Below, piece by piece: positions 34,448-45,948 of a stretch of 64,000 nt of DNA. The stretch's first letter is position 1. Each line of letters starts with the position of its first letter. The position numbers and the translations under genes were made by a program. The DNA comes from Methylophaga sp. OBS1 (lineage in GTDB: Bacteria; Pseudomonadota; Gammaproteobacteria; Nitrosococcales; Methylophagaceae): contig NZ_JAPDMS010000007.1 in the NCBI RefSeq assembly GCF_026319365.1, positions 35,177 through 99,176 on the forward strand, in the 5' to 3' direction. The notes beneath the pieces were generated by a model. It had not been told where the DNA came from. It saw only the letters and a list, made by a program, of their open reading frames with translations, and did no database searches.

Positions 34448-35107
34448 GTGGAGTTTCTGGCACCGATCAGCACAGCGATCATGGCTGTGATATGGGTGAT
34501 CTATTTCCAGCTGTTTTTTTTGCAGTATCGTCGCAACAGCCGGCCTTACCTGGTTTTTCATCACGCCCAGAACGATAACCCGGATGCAATTTGTCTGCTG
34601 GTCAACATGGGCGAACTTCCGGTCCATGTGCAGACCGTACAGGCTACGGTTCATTATCAGGACGGCCATACGCAAACCAGCACGGTTACCGATTTTCAGC
34701 GTATCAATCCTGAGCAGCAAAATGTCCAGCAAAGCCTGCGACAGGGCCCGTTACTTTCCGGCGGTTACATTGTCTTGGGGACTTTCCGCAACATGTTGCT
34801 TGCTGAGCACAAAGAGGTTAACAGTCACAGTTCTCTGAACGAGATTGAAGCACTGGAGTTGCGGGTGGCAGTGATCCATGGACCGAGTCGGTTCCCGGTG
34901 GGAGCGAGACGTTCATTTCGAATTGAGCATCGCCCGCATACACGGATTCAACCTATCAATATCCATACTGAGCAATTGACCAGAAAGCGGGATCAGGATG
35001 TGGTCAGGGAATGGATCGAGAATGATTTAAAACCGAGCAGAACCGGCAGTTCAGAGTCGGACAGCTCCCCACAGGAGGAACTGTCCGAGAAAGAACAGAA
35101 AAGCTGA
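34448..35107 (+). CDS. Unknown membrane-anchored protein
   Basis: 219 residues. One N-terminal helix (about 6-26) anchors a soluble domain that is beta-rich up to about residue 165 (VHVQTVQATVHYQDG, SGGYIVLGTFRNML). A charged, Ser/Glu-rich tail (about 190-219) follows. GTG start at 34448 with AGGAGG at 34437-34442. I do not recognise a family. It stands alone between tRNA-Asn and the convergent aminotransferase, with only the stops meeting (35107/35108). Confidence 0.7.
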   Translation: MEFLAPISTAIMAVIWVIYFQLFFLQYRRNSRPYLVFHHAQNDNPDAICLLVNMGELPVHVQTVQATVHYQDGHTQTSTVTDFQRINPEQQNVQQSLRQGPLLSGGYIVLGTFRNMLLAEHKEVNSHSSLNEIEALELRVAVIHGPSRFPVGARRSFRIEHRPHTRIQPINIHTEQLTRKRDQDVVREWIENDLKPSRTGSSESDSSPQEELSEKEQKS

Positions 35108-36295
35108 TTATTCAGCGATAAAGGCGGCAATGCGATCGAGGGCATTGCGCAGGTTGTCTTCACTGGTGGCAATAGACAGGCGTACATGGTTCTTAAGGCC
35201 AAACGCGCTGCCCGGTACGACGGCAACGCCTTTATCTACCAACAGGGCTTCGGCAAAGTCCATATCGTCTTTCAACGCCGGTTTCTGATCGAGTACACCG
35301 GCAATATTGGGGAAGACATAAAAGGTACCGTCGGTTTCCAGACAGTCGATGCCTTCAATGCTATTGAGCGTTGACACCACAAAATCATGACGTTTCTTGA
35401 ATTCGACCAGCATCTCATCAATACAGGCCTGGTCACCGTTCAGCGCCTCGACCGAAGCAGCCTGTGAAATCGATGCGGGGTTGGAGGTGCTTTGTGACTG
35501 GACCTTTTTCATGGCGGCAATCAGCTCAGCCGGGCCTGCGGCGTAACCGATACGCCAGCCGGTCATCGAGTAGGCTTTGGAAACACCGTTCATGACCAGA
35601 GTGCGGTCATACAGGTCTGGATTGGCGTTAACGATATTGCAGAAAGGCTCATCCGCCCAGTAGATGTGCTCGTACATATCGTCGGTGGCGATCAGAATAT
35701 CCGGATGTTTGCGCAGCACCTCACCCAGGGCTTCCAGTTCAGCCCGGCTGTATGCCATACCGGTCGGATTGGACGGACTGTTAATCACAAACAGACGGGT
35801 TTTGTCAGTAATGGCGGCTTCCAGTTGTTCCGGCGTAATCTTGAACTGATTTTCCTGACCGGCTTCGATAATCACCGGCTTGGCATCAGCCAGTAGGGTC
35901 ATATCCGGGTAGGAAACCCAGTACGGTGCCGGTATGATGACTTCATCACCCGCCTGAAGGTAGGCCTGTGCCAGGTTGAAAAAGCTCTGTTTGCCCCCAA
36001 CTGAAACCAGAACCTGTTTGGCTTCGTAATCAAGGCCATTGTCGCGGGCGAACTTTTTGATAATCGCCTGTTTCAAATCAGCAGTGCCATCAACCGGGGT
36101 GTATTTGGTCATGCCGCTGTTGATGGCTTTGATAGCAGCCTGTTTAATGTGTTCTGGTGTATCAAAGTCGGGTTCACCCGCACCGAGACCAATCACATCT
36201 TTCCCTTCGGCCCGCAGCTCGGCAGCACGGGCAGTAATCGCAAGGGTAGGTGAGGGTTTGATGTTTTGAACGCGTTGGGAGAGCTTGATAGTCAA
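35108..36295 (-). CDS. Aspartate/aromatic-type aminotransferase (class I)
   Basis: 395-residue PLP aminotransferase of subgroup I-gamma, as in the Thermus/Rhizobium AspC type. PLP Lys in VSKAYSMTGWRIGYAAGP near residue 234, the conserved NSPSNPTG near 173-180, and the C-terminal substrate-binding Arg in HVRLSIATSEDNL. Expected to interconvert oxaloacetate and aspartate. Start MTIKLSQRVQNIKPSPTLAI is typical of the family. Confidence 0.92.
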   Translation of the reverse strand: MTIKLSQRVQNIKPSPTLAITARAAELRAEGKDVIGLGAGEPDFDTPEHIKQAAIKAINSGMTKYTPVDGTADLKQAIIKKFARDNGLDYEAKQVLVSVGGKQSFFNLAQAYLQAGDEVIIPAPYWVSYPDMTLLADAKPVIIEAGQENQFKITPEQLEAAITDKTRLFVINSPSNPTGMAYSRAELEALGEVLRKHPDILIATDDMYEHIYWADEPFCNIVNANPDLYDRTLVMNGVSKAYSMTGWRIGYAAGPAELIAAMKKVQSQSTSNPASISQAASVEALNGDQACIDEMLVEFKKRHDFVVSTLNSIEGIDCLETDGTFYVFPNIAGVLDQKPALKDDMDFAEALLVDKGVAVVPGSAFGLKNHVRLSIATSEDNLRNALDRIAAFIAE

Positions 36296-36430
36296 AATCT
36301 TTCCTTCAGTAAAACGTTACTAAATTAAGCAAAAAGGCCAGATTTATCCTTCAACCGAACTTGAAAAAGCGCGCCGAAAGATAAATAAACCCTTGTAATA
36401 TACGCCAAACTAAATCGATGCTAAAGACGT

Positions 36431-38440
36431 ATGAGTAAAGAATTGCAGTTAGTCAGCGAGTTTTCTCCGGCCGGTGATCAGCCGACCGCAATCGCTGCTT
36501 TGATCGAAGGCCTGGAGAACGGTGAAATGTGGCAGACGCTGCTCGGGGTCACCGGTTCGGGTAAGACGTTTACCGTCGCCAATGTTGCGCAAGCGGTGCA
36601 GCGTCCGGTCATGGTGCTGGCCCCCAATAAAACGCTGGCTGCCCAGCTTTATAGTGAAATGAAAGACTTTTTCCCGGATAACGCGGTGGAATATTTTGTT
36701 TCCTACTATGACTACTATCAGCCGGAAGCCTACGTGCCCTCATCCGATACCTTTATCGACAAGGATGCCTCGGTCAATGAGCAGATAGAGCAGATGCGGC
36801 TGTCGGCGACCAAGGCGATGCTGGAGCGTCGGGACGCGATTATCGTCTCCAGCGTGTCCTGCATTTACGGTCTGGGCGAAAAAGACGCCTATCTGGAAAT
36901 GGTACTGCATCTGGTGCAGGGCGATGTCATCAGCCAGCGCGACATTCTGCGGCGGCTGACTGAACTGCAATACACCCGTAACGATATTGAACTGCACAGA
37001 GGTACTTACCGGGTGCGGGGTGAGGTCATTGATATCTTTCCGGCGGAATCCGAACGCGATGCGGTACGGGTCGAGCTGTTCGATGATGAGATCGAACAAA
37101 TCAGCTATTTCGATCCGCTCACCGGTGAATTGTTGCAGCGAATGAGCAGGATCACCATCTACCCGAAAACCCACTATGTCACGCCACGGGAAAATCTGCT
37201 CAAAGCCGTTGATGCGATTAAGGAAGAACTGCGTGAGAGACTGCAGGAGTTAAACGAACAGAACAAACTGGTGGAAGCCCAACGGCTGGAACAGCGCACT
37301 CGCTTTGATATTGAGATGCTGCTGGAACTGGGCTACTGCAATGGTATCGAGAACTACTCAAGGCACCTGTCTGGACGCGATCCCGGTGCAGCGCCGCCGA
37401 CCCTGTTTGATTACCTGCCGGATGATGCGGTGCTGGTGATCGACGAAAGCCACGTCATGGTGCCGCAGATTGGTGCCATGTACAAAGGTGACCGCTCACG
37501 TAAACAGACGCTGGTCGATTATGGTTTCCGACTGCCATCGGCCCTGGACAATCGCCCCTTGATGTTCGAAGAGTGGGAGAAGCTGGCACCTCAAACGATT
37601 TTTGTGTCGGCGACACCGGGTAAATATGAAGAAGCGCATTCAAGCACCGTGGTCGAGCAGGTAGTCAGACCCACCGGGCTTGTCGATCCGCAGGTCGAAA
37701 TCCGCCCGGTCGGGACCCAGGTCGATGATCTCCTGTCCGAAGTTAACAAACGCACTGCGGTTAACGAACGGGTACTGGTCACAACCCTGACCAAACGCAT
37801 GGCGGAAGACCTCACCGAATATTTGCGCGAGCATAACGTCAAAGTCCGTTATCTGCACTCCGATATCGACACGGTGGAGCGGGTCGAGATCATCCGTGAC
37901 CTGCGTCTGGGGGAATTTGATGTGCTGGTGGGCATCAACCTGTTGCGGGAAGGCTTGGATATTCCGGAAGTCTCGCTGGTGGCGATCCTCGATGCCGACA
38001 AGGAAGGTTTCCTGCGTAGTGACCGATCTTTGATTCAAACAATTGGTCGTGCCGCCCGGAACCTGAATGGTAAGGCGATTCTCTATGCCGATGAAATCAC
38101 CGGCTCGATGCAGAGAGCGATTGAGGAAACCGAGCGTCGCCGTGAAAAACAGATTGCCTTCAATGAAGAGCACGGTATTACCCCGCAGGGCATTAAAAAG
38201 GCGATTCGCACCGGCATGGACGAAGTGCCCGAAAAAGGCGGCAAAAAACAGTTTGCCAAAGTCGCCGAAGAACAGGCCGAATATGCCTCGCTCACGCCGC
38301 AGCAACTGGCCAAACGCATCAATCAAATCGAGCAGGCTATGTATAAGCATGCGCAAAACCTTGAGTTTGAAGACGCCGCCAGGCTGCGTGATGAACTGGA
38401 ACATCTGCGTAAAGTGGCTATCGGACCGGTTGCGGTTTAA
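36431..38440 (+). CDS. uvrB: UvrABC system protein B
   Basis: Damage-verifying helicase-like subunit of nucleotide excision repair. 669 residues, standard length. Walker [10 protein letters not shown] near residues 39-47, beta-hairpin [15 protein letters not shown], motif II DESH, motif [11 protein letters not shown], and a C-terminal UVR/UvrC-binding segment ending [15 protein letters not shown]. No LexA-type operator is evident in the 135-bp upstream spacer. Confidence 0.98.
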   Translation: MSKELQLVSEFSPAGDQPTAIAALIEGLENGEMWQTLLGVTGSGKTFTVANVAQAVQRPVMVLAPNKTLAAQLYSEMKDFFPDNAVEYFVSYYDYYQPEAYVPSSDTFIDKDASVNEQIEQMRLSATKAMLERRDAIIVSSVSCIYGLGEKDAYLEMVLHLVQGDVISQRDILRRLTELQYTRNDIELHRGTYRVRGEVIDIFPAESERDAVRVELFDDEIEQISYFDPLTGELLQRMSRITIYPKTHYVTPRENLLKAVDAIKEELRERLQELNEQNKLVEAQRLEQRTRFDIEMLLELGYCNGIENYSRHLSGRDPGAAPPTLFDYLPDDAVLVIDESHVMVPQIGAMYKGDRSRKQTLVDYGFRLPSALDNRPLMFEEWEKLAPQTIFVSATPGKYEEAHSSTVVEQVVRPTGLVDPQVEIRPVGTQVDDLLSEVNKRTAVNERVLVTTLTKRMAEDLTEYLREHNVKVRYLHSDIDTVERVEIIRDLRLGEFDVLVGINLLREGLDIPEVSLVAILDADKEGFLRSDRSLIQTIGRAARNLNGKAILYADEITGSMQRAIEETERRREKQIAFNEEHGITPQGIKKAIRTGMDEVPEKGGKKQFAKVAEEQAEYASLTPQQLAKRINQIEQAMYKHAQNLEFEDAARLRDELEHLRKVAIGPVAV

Positions 38441-38445
38441 AAGGC

Positions 38446-38473
38446 TTGCAATATGACTCAGGCTGCGTATAAT
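38446..38473 (+). promoter_or_regulatory. Sigma70 promoter of tRNA-Val
   Basis: TTGCAA (38446-38451), 16-base spacer, consensus TATAAT (38468-38473), 17 bases before the tRNA and beginning 5 bases after the uvrB stop. Confidence 0.75.
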
Positions 38474-38490
38474 TTCGCAGCTTCTCCGGC

Positions 38491-38567
38491 AGGCACGTAG
38501 CTCAGTTGGTTAGAGCACCACCTTGACATGGTGGGGGTCGGTGGTTCGAATCCACTCGTGCCTACCA
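38491..38567 (+). tRNA. tRNA-Val (anticodon GAC)
   Basis: 77-nt cloverleaf: acceptor AGGCACG pairs with CGTGCCT, D-arm GCTCAGTTGGTTAGAGC, anticodon stem CCACC/GGTGG with loop TTGACAT (GAC), T-loop GGTTCGAATCC, encoded CCA at 38565-38567. Confidence 0.98.
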
Positions 38568-38574
38568 GTTTTCC

Positions 38575-38598
38575 AAAAGCACCGCTAGGTGCTTTTTT
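38575..38598 (+). terminator. Terminator after tRNA-Val
   Basis: AAAAGCACC-GCTA-GGTGCTTTT followed by two further T. It separates tRNA-Val from thrS. Confidence 0.85.
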
Positions 38599-38642
38599 GG
38601 TTTTTAAGGCCCCTCGTATAGGCCACAACCAAGGAATTGAAC

Positions 38643-40568
38643 ATGATTTCAGTCACCCTTCCCGATGGCAGTCAACGCCAGTTTGATCATCCTGTTTCCA
38701 TTCACGATATCGCCTATGACATCGGTGCCGGTCTGGCCCGTGCTGCGCTGGCAGGTAAAGTCAACGGCAAACTGGTAGATACATCCCACGTCATCAATGA
38801 TGATGCTGAAGTCGCGATTGTCACTGATCGTGATGAAGAAGGCCTGGATATCATTCGTCATTCGACCTCACATCTGATGGCACAGGCCGTCAAACAGCTG
38901 TACCCGGAAGCACAGGTCACCATCGGCCCGGTCATTGAAGACGGCTTCTATTACGACTTCTCTTATCCAGAGGGATTCACCCCGGACGACCTGGCAAAGA
39001 TCGAGAAGCGCATGGAAGAACTGGTCAAAGAAGACCTGCCAGTGCGCCGCGAAGAAATCTCGCGCGATGCCGGTATCGACATGTTCCGCGATATGGGCGA
39101 AATCTATAAAGCCGAGATCCTGGAAGATATTCCCAAAGACGAAACGCTGTCGGTGTATCGTCAGGGCGACTTTGTCGACTTGTGCCGCGGACCGCATGTG
39201 CCCAGCACCGGTAAACTGAAAGCCTTCAAACTGATGAAACTCGCTGGTGCCTACTGGCGTGGTAAATCCGATAATGAAATGCTGCAGCGGGTATACGGCA
39301 CAGCCTGGCAGGATAAGAAAGCGCTGAAACAGTATCTGCACCGCCTGGAAGAAGCTGAAAAGCGCGACCACCGAAAAATCGCCAAGAGCCTGGACCTGTT
39401 CCACCTGCAGGAAGAAGCGGCCGGCATGATCTTCTGGCACGACAACGGCTGGCAGATTTATCGCGTGGTGGAAAACTATATCCGCGACGTATTGCGTGAC
39501 AACGATTATCAGGAAGTGCGCACACCACAGGTGGTCGATCGTACTTTATGGGAAAAATCCGGCCACTGGGACAAGTTCGGTGACATGATTTTCAGCACCC
39601 ACTCGGAAAGCCGTGACTACGCGGTCAAACCGATGAACTGCCCGTGCCACATTCAGATTTTTAATCAGGGCCTCAAAAGTTACCGTGATCTGCCGTTGCG
39701 TATGGCCGAATTCGGCTCCTGTCACCGTAACGAACCCTCGGGTACATTGCATGGCCTGATGCGTCTGCGCGGATTTACCCAGGATGATGCGCATATCTTT
39801 TGTACTGAAGATCAGATTCAGTCAGAAGTGGCGACGTTTATAGAATTGTTGCATGAAGTGTATGCAGACTTCGGCTTCAACGAAATCATTGTTAAATTAT
39901 CCACCCGGCCGGAAAACCGCGTCGGTAGTGATGAAGTCTGGGACAAGGCGGAGCACGCACTGGAACAGGCGCTCAATGCAGCAGAACTGGACTGGGATCT
40001 GCAACCGGGCGAGGGGGCATTCTACGGTCCCAAGATTGAGTTCTCGCTCAAAGATTGCCTGGGTCGTGTCTGGCAGTGCGGCACCATCCAGGTCGACTTC
40101 TCCATGCCGGGCCGTCTGGATGCCAGTTATGTTGCCGATGACGGCAGTAAACAGGTCCCTGTGATGCTGCACCGGGCGATTCTGGGGTCACTGGAACGTT
40201 TTATTGGTATTCTGATTGAAGAGTATGCCGGTGCCTTCCCAACCTGGCTTGCACCCAAGCAGGCCATGGTGATGGGCATCAGTGATAAACAGGCCGATTA
40301 CGTCAAACAAGTTGCTCAGGATTTGCAGAAACAAGGCTTTAGAGTCGATACAGACTTGAGAAACGAGAAAATTGGCTTTAAAATACGCGAGCATACACTT
40401 CGCCGCGTTCCCTATTTATTAGTTGTCGGTGAACGCGAAGAACAGAATCAAGCCGTGGCGGTACGTACACGCAAGGGTGAAGATCTCGGCGCCATGCCGG
40501 TTTCTGACTTCGCCAGCTTGCTGAATGAAGACGTCGCTCGCCGCGGTCGAATTATTTTAGAGGACTAG
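38643..40568 (+). CDS. thrS: Threonyl-tRNA synthetase
   Basis: Charges tRNA-Thr and edits Ser. 641 residues from ATG 38643, chosen because AAGGA (38631-38635) lies 7 bases before it; a TTG at 38637 is too close to that site. TGS domain (1-61), editing domain with [11 protein letters not shown], catalytic class II core with [10 protein letters not shown] and [20 protein letters not shown], and the C-terminal anticodon-binding domain from about 540. First gene of the thrS-infC-rpmI-rplT-pheST-ihfA block. Confidence 0.98.
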   Translation: MISVTLPDGSQRQFDHPVSIHDIAYDIGAGLARAALAGKVNGKLVDTSHVINDDAEVAIVTDRDEEGLDIIRHSTSHLMAQAVKQLYPEAQVTIGPVIEDGFYYDFSYPEGFTPDDLAKIEKRMEELVKEDLPVRREEISRDAGIDMFRDMGEIYKAEILEDIPKDETLSVYRQGDFVDLCRGPHVPSTGKLKAFKLMKLAGAYWRGKSDNEMLQRVYGTAWQDKKALKQYLHRLEEAEKRDHRKIAKSLDLFHLQEEAAGMIFWHDNGWQIYRVVENYIRDVLRDNDYQEVRTPQVVDRTLWEKSGHWDKFGDMIFSTHSESRDYAVKPMNCPCHIQIFNQGLKSYRDLPLRMAEFGSCHRNEPSGTLHGLMRLRGFTQDDAHIFCTEDQIQSEVATFIELLHEVYADFGFNEIIVKLSTRPENRVGSDEVWDKAEHALEQALNAAELDWDLQPGEGAFYGPKIEFSLKDCLGRVWQCGTIQVDFSMPGRLDASYVADDGSKQVPVMLHRAILGSLERFIGILIEEYAGAFPTWLAPKQAMVMGISDKQADYVKQVAQDLQKQGFRVDTDLRNEKIGFKIREHTLRRVPYLLVVGEREEQNQAVAVRTRKGEDLGAMPVSDFASLLNEDVARRGRIILED

Positions 40569-40571
40569 AAC

Positions 40572-41090
40572 ATCGCTACAGATCAGAAACGGCTGAATGG
40601 TGAAATCACAGCCAAAGAAGTACGATTGACGGATTCTAACGGTGAGCAACTCGGTATTGTTTCCTTGAAGGAAGCACTTCAGAAAGCCGAGGATGCCGAT
40701 TTGGATTTGGTGGAAATTGCCCCTCAGGCAAAACCACCGGTTTGCCGTATCATGGATTACGGCAAGTTTTTGTTTGAGGAAGGCAAGAAAAAAGCCGAAG
40801 CTCGTAAAAAACAAAAACAAATTCAGGTTAAGGAAGTCAAATTCCGGCCTGGCACAGAAGAAGGGGATTATCAGGTAAAACTACGCAACCTGGTACGTTT
40901 CCTTGAAAGCGGTAACAAAACGAAAGTCAGCCTCCGCTTCCGCGGACGTGAAATGGCACATCAGGATCTGGGTCTGAAATTACTCGAACGAGTGGCGGCA
41001 GATTTGGACGAGATTTCAAGTGTCGAGCAGCGTCCCAAAAAAGAGGGTCGGCAGATGATCATGGTTTTGTCGCCAATCAGTAAAAAATAA
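40572..41090 (+). CDS. infC: Translation initiation factor IF-3, AUC start codon
   Basis: Prevents premature subunit joining and checks start-codon fidelity on the 30S subunit. 172 residues if begun at ATC 40572, which gives the typical IF-3 N-terminus ([20 protein letters not shown]). GAGG at 40559-40562 lies about 9 bases upstream. No ATG or GTG is in frame before it; the only alternative, TTG 40626, would delete conserved N-terminal residues. A rare AUU/AUC start rejected by IF-3 itself is the known autoregulatory device of infC. The C-terminal domain contains [19 protein letters not shown]. Confidence 0.95.
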   Translation: MATDQKRLNGEITAKEVRLTDSNGEQLGIVSLKEALQKAEDADLDLVEIAPQAKPPVCRIMDYGKFLFEEGKKKAEARKKQKQIQVKEVKFRPGTEEGDYQVKLRNLVRFLESGNKTKVSLRFRGREMAHQDLGLKLLERVAADLDEISSVEQRPKKEGRQMIMVLSPISKK

Positions 41091-41123
41091 CTACATAAAT
41101 TTGAATGCGGAGTTGTAAATACA

Positions 41124-41321
41124 ATGCCTAAGTTAAAAAACCACAGTGGTGCCGCCAAGCGTTTTAAACGCACTGGCAGCGGAAAATTCAAGCGTTCACA
41201 AGCTTTTACCAGTCATATCCTGACCAAGAAAAGCACTAAGCGTAAACGCCAGCTGCGTTCTACCCTGACAGTCTGCAAAGCAGATCACATGTCAGTCCGT
41301 AAAATGCTGCCAAATCTGTAA
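41124..41321 (+). CDS. rpmI: Ribosomal protein L35
   Basis: 65 residues, highly basic, with the family start [20 protein letters not shown]. Lies between infC and rplT as usual and is expected to be regulated with them by L20 binding the mRNA leader. Confidence 0.98.
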   Translation: MPKLKNHSGAAKRFKRTGSGKFKRSQAFTSHILTKKSTKRKRQLRSTLTVCKADHMSVRKMLPNL

Positions 41322-41336
41322 TTAAGGAGTTTTCCG

Positions 41337-41696
41337 ATGCCTAGAGTAAAACGCGGCGTAACTGCACACGCACGCCATAAAAAAGTTCTGGATCAAGCGA
41401 AAGGTTATTACGGTCGTCGTAAGAACGTTTACCGTGTTGCCGTCCAGGCTGTCACCAAAGCCGGTCAATATGCCTATCGTGACCGTCGTCAGAAAAAACG
41501 TAACTTCCGTACCCTGTGGATTGCGCGTATCAACGCGGCTGCTCGTGATTGCGGTTTGTCCTACAGCCGTCTGATCGATGGCCTGAAAAAAGCGTCAATT
41601 GAAATCGATCGTAAAGTACTGGCTGATATCGCCGTGCATGATGAAGCGGCTTTCGCAGCTATCGCGGAAAAAGCAAAAGCAGCTTTGGCTAAGTAA
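41337..41696 (+). CDS. rplT: Ribosomal protein L20
   Basis: 119 residues, start [22 protein letters not shown]. Early assembly protein of the 50S subunit and translational repressor of its own operon. AAGGAG precedes the ATG. A strong terminator follows the gene. Confidence 0.98.
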   Translation: MPRVKRGVTAHARHKKVLDQAKGYYGRRKNVYRVAVQAVTKAGQYAYRDRRQKKRNFRTLWIARINAAARDCGLSYSRLIDGLKKASIEIDRKVLADIAVHDEAAFAAIAEKAKAALAK

Positions 41697-41736
41697 ATCG
41701 CCTGTAAAGAGCGATAGCCTTAGTGCTGTAGTGACT

Positions 41737-41766
41737 AAAAAAGGGCCGCAACCACGGCCCTTTTTT
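41737..41766 (+). terminator. Terminator/attenuator between rplT and pheS
   Basis: AAAAAAGGGCCG, loop CAACCA, CGGCCCTTTTTT. It lies 20 bases before pheS. In enterobacteria pheST is controlled by attenuation at this place. I saw no Phe-rich leader peptide in the 90-bp gap, so simple termination is more likely. Confidence 0.85.
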
Positions 41767-41777
41767 GTTTCTGATGA

Positions 41778-42824
<1,047 letters not shown>

Positions 42825-42843
42825 TCGGCGGGAATAATTAACA

Positions 42844-45219
42844 ATGAAGTTTAGTGAAAAGTGGTTACGCGAGTGGGTGAATCCAGAACTGGACACCGCT
42901 GCGCTGGTAGAAAAACTGACCAATGCCGGACTGGAAGTTGATGCCGTCGAACCGGTCGCCGGTGATTTCAATGGCGTGCGCGTCGGCCAGGTGAAATCGG
43001 TGGAACCGCACCCGGATGCCGATAAACTGCGTCTGACAAGGGTCGATGTTGGTGATGCCGAGTTGCTTGAAATTGTCTGTGGCGCCAGTAATGTGCGTGA
43101 AGGCTTGAAAGTACCCGTGGCCGTGGTTGGCGCGGTGCTACCGGGCGAGTTCAAAATCAAGAAAGCCAAACTGCGCGGTGTGCCTTCTTTCGGTATGTTG
43201 TGTTCTTCCAAAGAACTGGGCCTCACTGAATCTGCTGACGGCCTGATGGAACTGGCAGATGAAGCGCCGGTAGGAGAGGACTTTCGCGTTTATCTGGGGC
43301 TCGATGATGTCTCGATTGATATTGATCTGACACCCAACCGCAGTGACTGCCTTGGTGTGGCCGGTGTCGCCCGCGAGGTCGGTGTACTGACTTCTACCGA
43401 TGTCTGCCAAGTCAACTGTGACGAGGTTAAGGCGAGTTCGGATAAAACTTTCCCTGTCAAAGTTACTGCCACGGCTGCATGCCCGCGCTATCTGGGCCGT
43501 GTTATCGAGAACGTTAATCCGCAGGCGGAAACGCCAGTCTGGATGCAGGAGAAACTGCGTCGCAGTGGTCTGCGCAGTCTGGGTCCGGTTGTCGATGTAA
43601 CCAACTATGTCATGCTGGAATTGGGTCAGCCCATGCATGCTTTCGATCTGGATAAGCTGAATAAGCGCATCAGCGTCAGACTGTCAGAGGACGGCGACAA
43701 GCTGACCCTGCTTGATGGGCAGGAGGTTGAGATTCAGCCAGAGACCTTGCTGATTGCTGACGATAACGGTCCACTGGCACTGGCCGGTATTATGGGCGGC
43801 GAACAGTCCGGTGTGACTGAAACAACCCATAATCTGTTCCTGGAAGCAGCGTTTTTCAGTCCCGATGCCATTGCCGGTAAAGCCCGCGCATATGGGCTGC
43901 ATACCGATTCATCACACCGTTTTGAGCGTGGTGTCGATCCGGCACTGGCCCAACAAGCCATGCAGCGGGCAACAGCTTTGCTGTTAGACATTGTCGGTGG
44001 TGAAGTAGGCCCTGTGACAGAAGTGCTTAGTGACAAAGATTTACCGTCAACAGCATCCATTCATTTACGTGAAGACCGGATTAAACGGGTATTGGGAATC
44101 AGCCTCGAAGCCGCTGAAGTGAGTGATCAATTGAGTCGTCTGGGACTGGCTTTAACCCGGGTTGAAGACGGCTGGCAGGTGACTGTGCCGAGCTTCCGTT
44201 TTGATCTGGCCATTGAAGTGGATCTGATTGAAGAACTGGGTCGCCTTTATGGTTATGACAGACTGCCGGAAACCCGTCCGCAGGGCACGGTACTGACCAG
44301 TAATATCACTGAACGGCTGACGCAGCTTGAACGACTGCAGAATCTGCTGGTCGATCGCGGCTATTTCGAGGCGGTGACCTACAGCTTTGTCGAACCCAAG
44401 CTGCAGTCTTTACTGGCTGAAGACGATTTAGCCCCGATTAAGCTGGCCAATCCGATTTCAGCGGATTTATCGGTGATGCGCACCTCATTGTGGCCGGGCC
44501 TGGTGCAGGCGCTGGTCTATAATGCCAATCGCCAGCATGAACGGGTACGTCTGTTTGAAGTCGGACGCGTGTTTAAAGGTGATCTCGACAACATCGAACA
44601 GGAGCGTCGTATCGGCGGCCTGATCTATGGTGATCAAGATGCTGAACAATGGTCTGAAAAAGCCCGTGAAGTCGACTTTTTCGATGCCAAGGCCGATGTT
44701 GAAGCATTACTCGGTGTCACCGGTGGCGACATTCGCTTCCAGGCTGAAACGCATCCTGCGCTGCACCCGGGCCAGACAGCCAGAATCTACAAGAACGGAG
44801 AAGCCATCGGCTGGCTCGGTGCCCTGCATCCAAAACTGCAGAAGCCGCTTGATGTGAATGGCCGGGTGTATCTGTTCGAATTGAGTCTGCCTGCGGTATT
44901 GCTGGCCCAAATCCCTGAATTTACTGCCTTATCCAAATATCCGGCAATACGCAGGGATTTGGCCCTGGTGGTTGACGAGGCGGTCACCGCCGGTCAAATA
45001 GAAGATTGCCTGAGCGCAATTGATTCTGATATTCTTAAGTCATTTCAACTATTTGACGTCTATACTGGAGATGGAGTCGAGCTCGGTAAGAAGAGTCTCG
45101 CCATGGCTTTCCACCTCCAGCACGGTGAACGTACGCTCAAAGATGATGAAGTCGATGCGCTGATCAAAACTGTGACTGACACACTGGAACAGGCTGTCGG
45201 TGCAACGATAAGATCCTGA
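42844..45219 (+). CDS. pheT: Phenylalanyl-tRNA synthetase beta subunit
   Basis: 791 residues. tRNA-binding EMAP-like domain (about 40-150), B3/B4 editing domain (about 210-390), B5 domain, inactive class II-like core, and the C-terminal ferredoxin-fold anticodon-binding domain (from about 695, FTALSKYPAIRRDLALVVDE). Encoded 19 bases after pheS. Confidence 0.98.
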   Translation: MKFSEKWLREWVNPELDTAALVEKLTNAGLEVDAVEPVAGDFNGVRVGQVKSVEPHPDADKLRLTRVDVGDAELLEIVCGASNVREGLKVPVAVVGAVLPGEFKIKKAKLRGVPSFGMLCSSKELGLTESADGLMELADEAPVGEDFRVYLGLDDVSIDIDLTPNRSDCLGVAGVAREVGVLTSTDVCQVNCDEVKASSDKTFPVKVTATAACPRYLGRVIENVNPQAETPVWMQEKLRRSGLRSLGPVVDVTNYVMLELGQPMHAFDLDKLNKRISVRLSEDGDKLTLLDGQEVEIQPETLLIADDNGPLALAGIMGGEQSGVTETTHNLFLEAAFFSPDAIAGKARAYGLHTDSSHRFERGVDPALAQQAMQRATALLLDIVGGEVGPVTEVLSDKDLPSTASIHLREDRIKRVLGISLEAAEVSDQLSRLGLALTRVEDGWQVTVPSFRFDLAIEVDLIEELGRLYGYDRLPETRPQGTVLTSNITERLTQLERLQNLLVDRGYFEAVTYSFVEPKLQSLLAEDDLAPIKLANPISADLSVMRTSLWPGLVQALVYNANRQHERVRLFEVGRVFKGDLDNIEQERRIGGLIYGDQDAEQWSEKAREVDFFDAKADVEALLGVTGGDIRFQAETHPALHPGQTARIYKNGEAIGWLGALHPKLQKPLDVNGRVYLFELSLPAVLLAQIPEFTALSKYPAIRRDLALVVDEAVTAGQIEDCLSAIDSDILKSFQLFDVYTGDGVELGKKSLAMAFHLQHGERTLKDDEVDALIKTVTDTLEQAVGATIRS

Positions 45220-45253
45220 TTAGTATTATTAAAAGAAGAATTTAGAGGTATAC

Positions 45254-45550
45254 ATGGCACTGACTAAGGCCGATATGACGGAACAACTCTACGATGAGCT
45301 GGGTTTTAACAAACGTGAAGCCAAAGAGCTGGTTGAAATGTTTTTCGAAGAGATTCGTACCGCACTGGAAAAAGGTGAGCAGGTTAAATTATCCGGTTTC
45401 GGTAACTTTGAGCTCAGAGACAAGAGTGAACGGCCTGGTCGTAACCCTAAAACCGGTGAAGAAATCCCCATCTCTGCCCGTCGTGTGGTGACTTTCAGAC
45501 CCGGACAAAAACTGAAAGCGAGGGTGGACAGTTATGCTGGAAGCGAGTAA
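45254..45550 (+). CDS. ihfA: Integration host factor alpha subunit
   Basis: 98-residue DNA-bending protein. Family features: [16 protein letters not shown] at the start, the DNA-intercalating arm [20 protein letters not shown] with its Pro. It follows pheT as in most gammaproteobacteria. IHF commonly assists sigma54 promoters. The merR-type gene overlaps its end by 17 bases. Confidence 0.97.
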   Translation: MALTKADMTEQLYDELGFNKREAKELVEMFFEEIRTALEKGEQVKLSGFGNFELRDKSERPGRNPKTGEEIPISARRVVTFRPGQKLKARVDSYAGSE

Positions 45551-45899
45551 CAACAACGAATTACCGCCCATTCCGAGTAAGCGCTATTTCACCATCGGTG
45601 AAGTGAGTGAACTGTGTGGCGTGAAGCCCCACGTGCTGCGTTACTGGGAACAGGAATTTAGCCAACTCAAACCGGTCAAGCGCCGTGGTAATCGTCGTTA
45701 TTACCAGCGTCATGACGTGATTCTGATTCGTGAAATCCGTGCTTTGCTCTATGAACAGGGTTTCACTATCGGCGGTGCCCGTCAGCAACTGACACCATCC
45801 GGTGAAGTGAAAATGGTTACTACCAACAAGCAGGATCAGAAAGATCTGGTGCGTGAGCTTCTCAGAGAGCTGGAAGACCTGCGGACCTTGCTCAACTGA
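45534..45899 (+). CDS. MerR-family regulator linked to ihfA
   Basis: 121 residues: winged helix (about 16-90: [25 protein letters not shown]) and a short C-terminal coiled coil ([21 protein letters not shown]). No cysteine metal-binding loop. This gene follows ihfA in many gammaproteobacteria, with unknown target. Its start lies inside ihfA (17-base overlap), so translation is coupled. Confidence 0.88.
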   Translation: MLEASNNNELPPIPSKRYFTIGEVSELCGVKPHVLRYWEQEFSQLKPVKRRGNRRYYQRHDVILIREIRALLYEQGFTIGGARQQLTPSGEVKMVTTNKQDQKDLVRELLRELEDLRTLLN

Positions 45900-45910
45900 T
45901 TGCAGAACCC

Positions 45911-45940
45911 AAAAGGCCAGCTTCGAAGCTGGCCTTTTTA
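45911..45940. terminator. Bidirectional terminator between the ihfA and prpD transcripts
   Basis: AAAAGGCCAGCTTCGAAGCTGGCC followed by TTTTT. The symmetrical A and T flanks serve both the rightward merR-type gene and the leftward prpD gene. Confidence 0.88.
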
Positions 45941-45948
45941 TTTGCGCC

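Noticed and set aside
40626..40628. TTG as start of infC
   Set aside because: It would remove conserved N-terminal residues and lacks the well-placed GAGG that serves ATC 40572.
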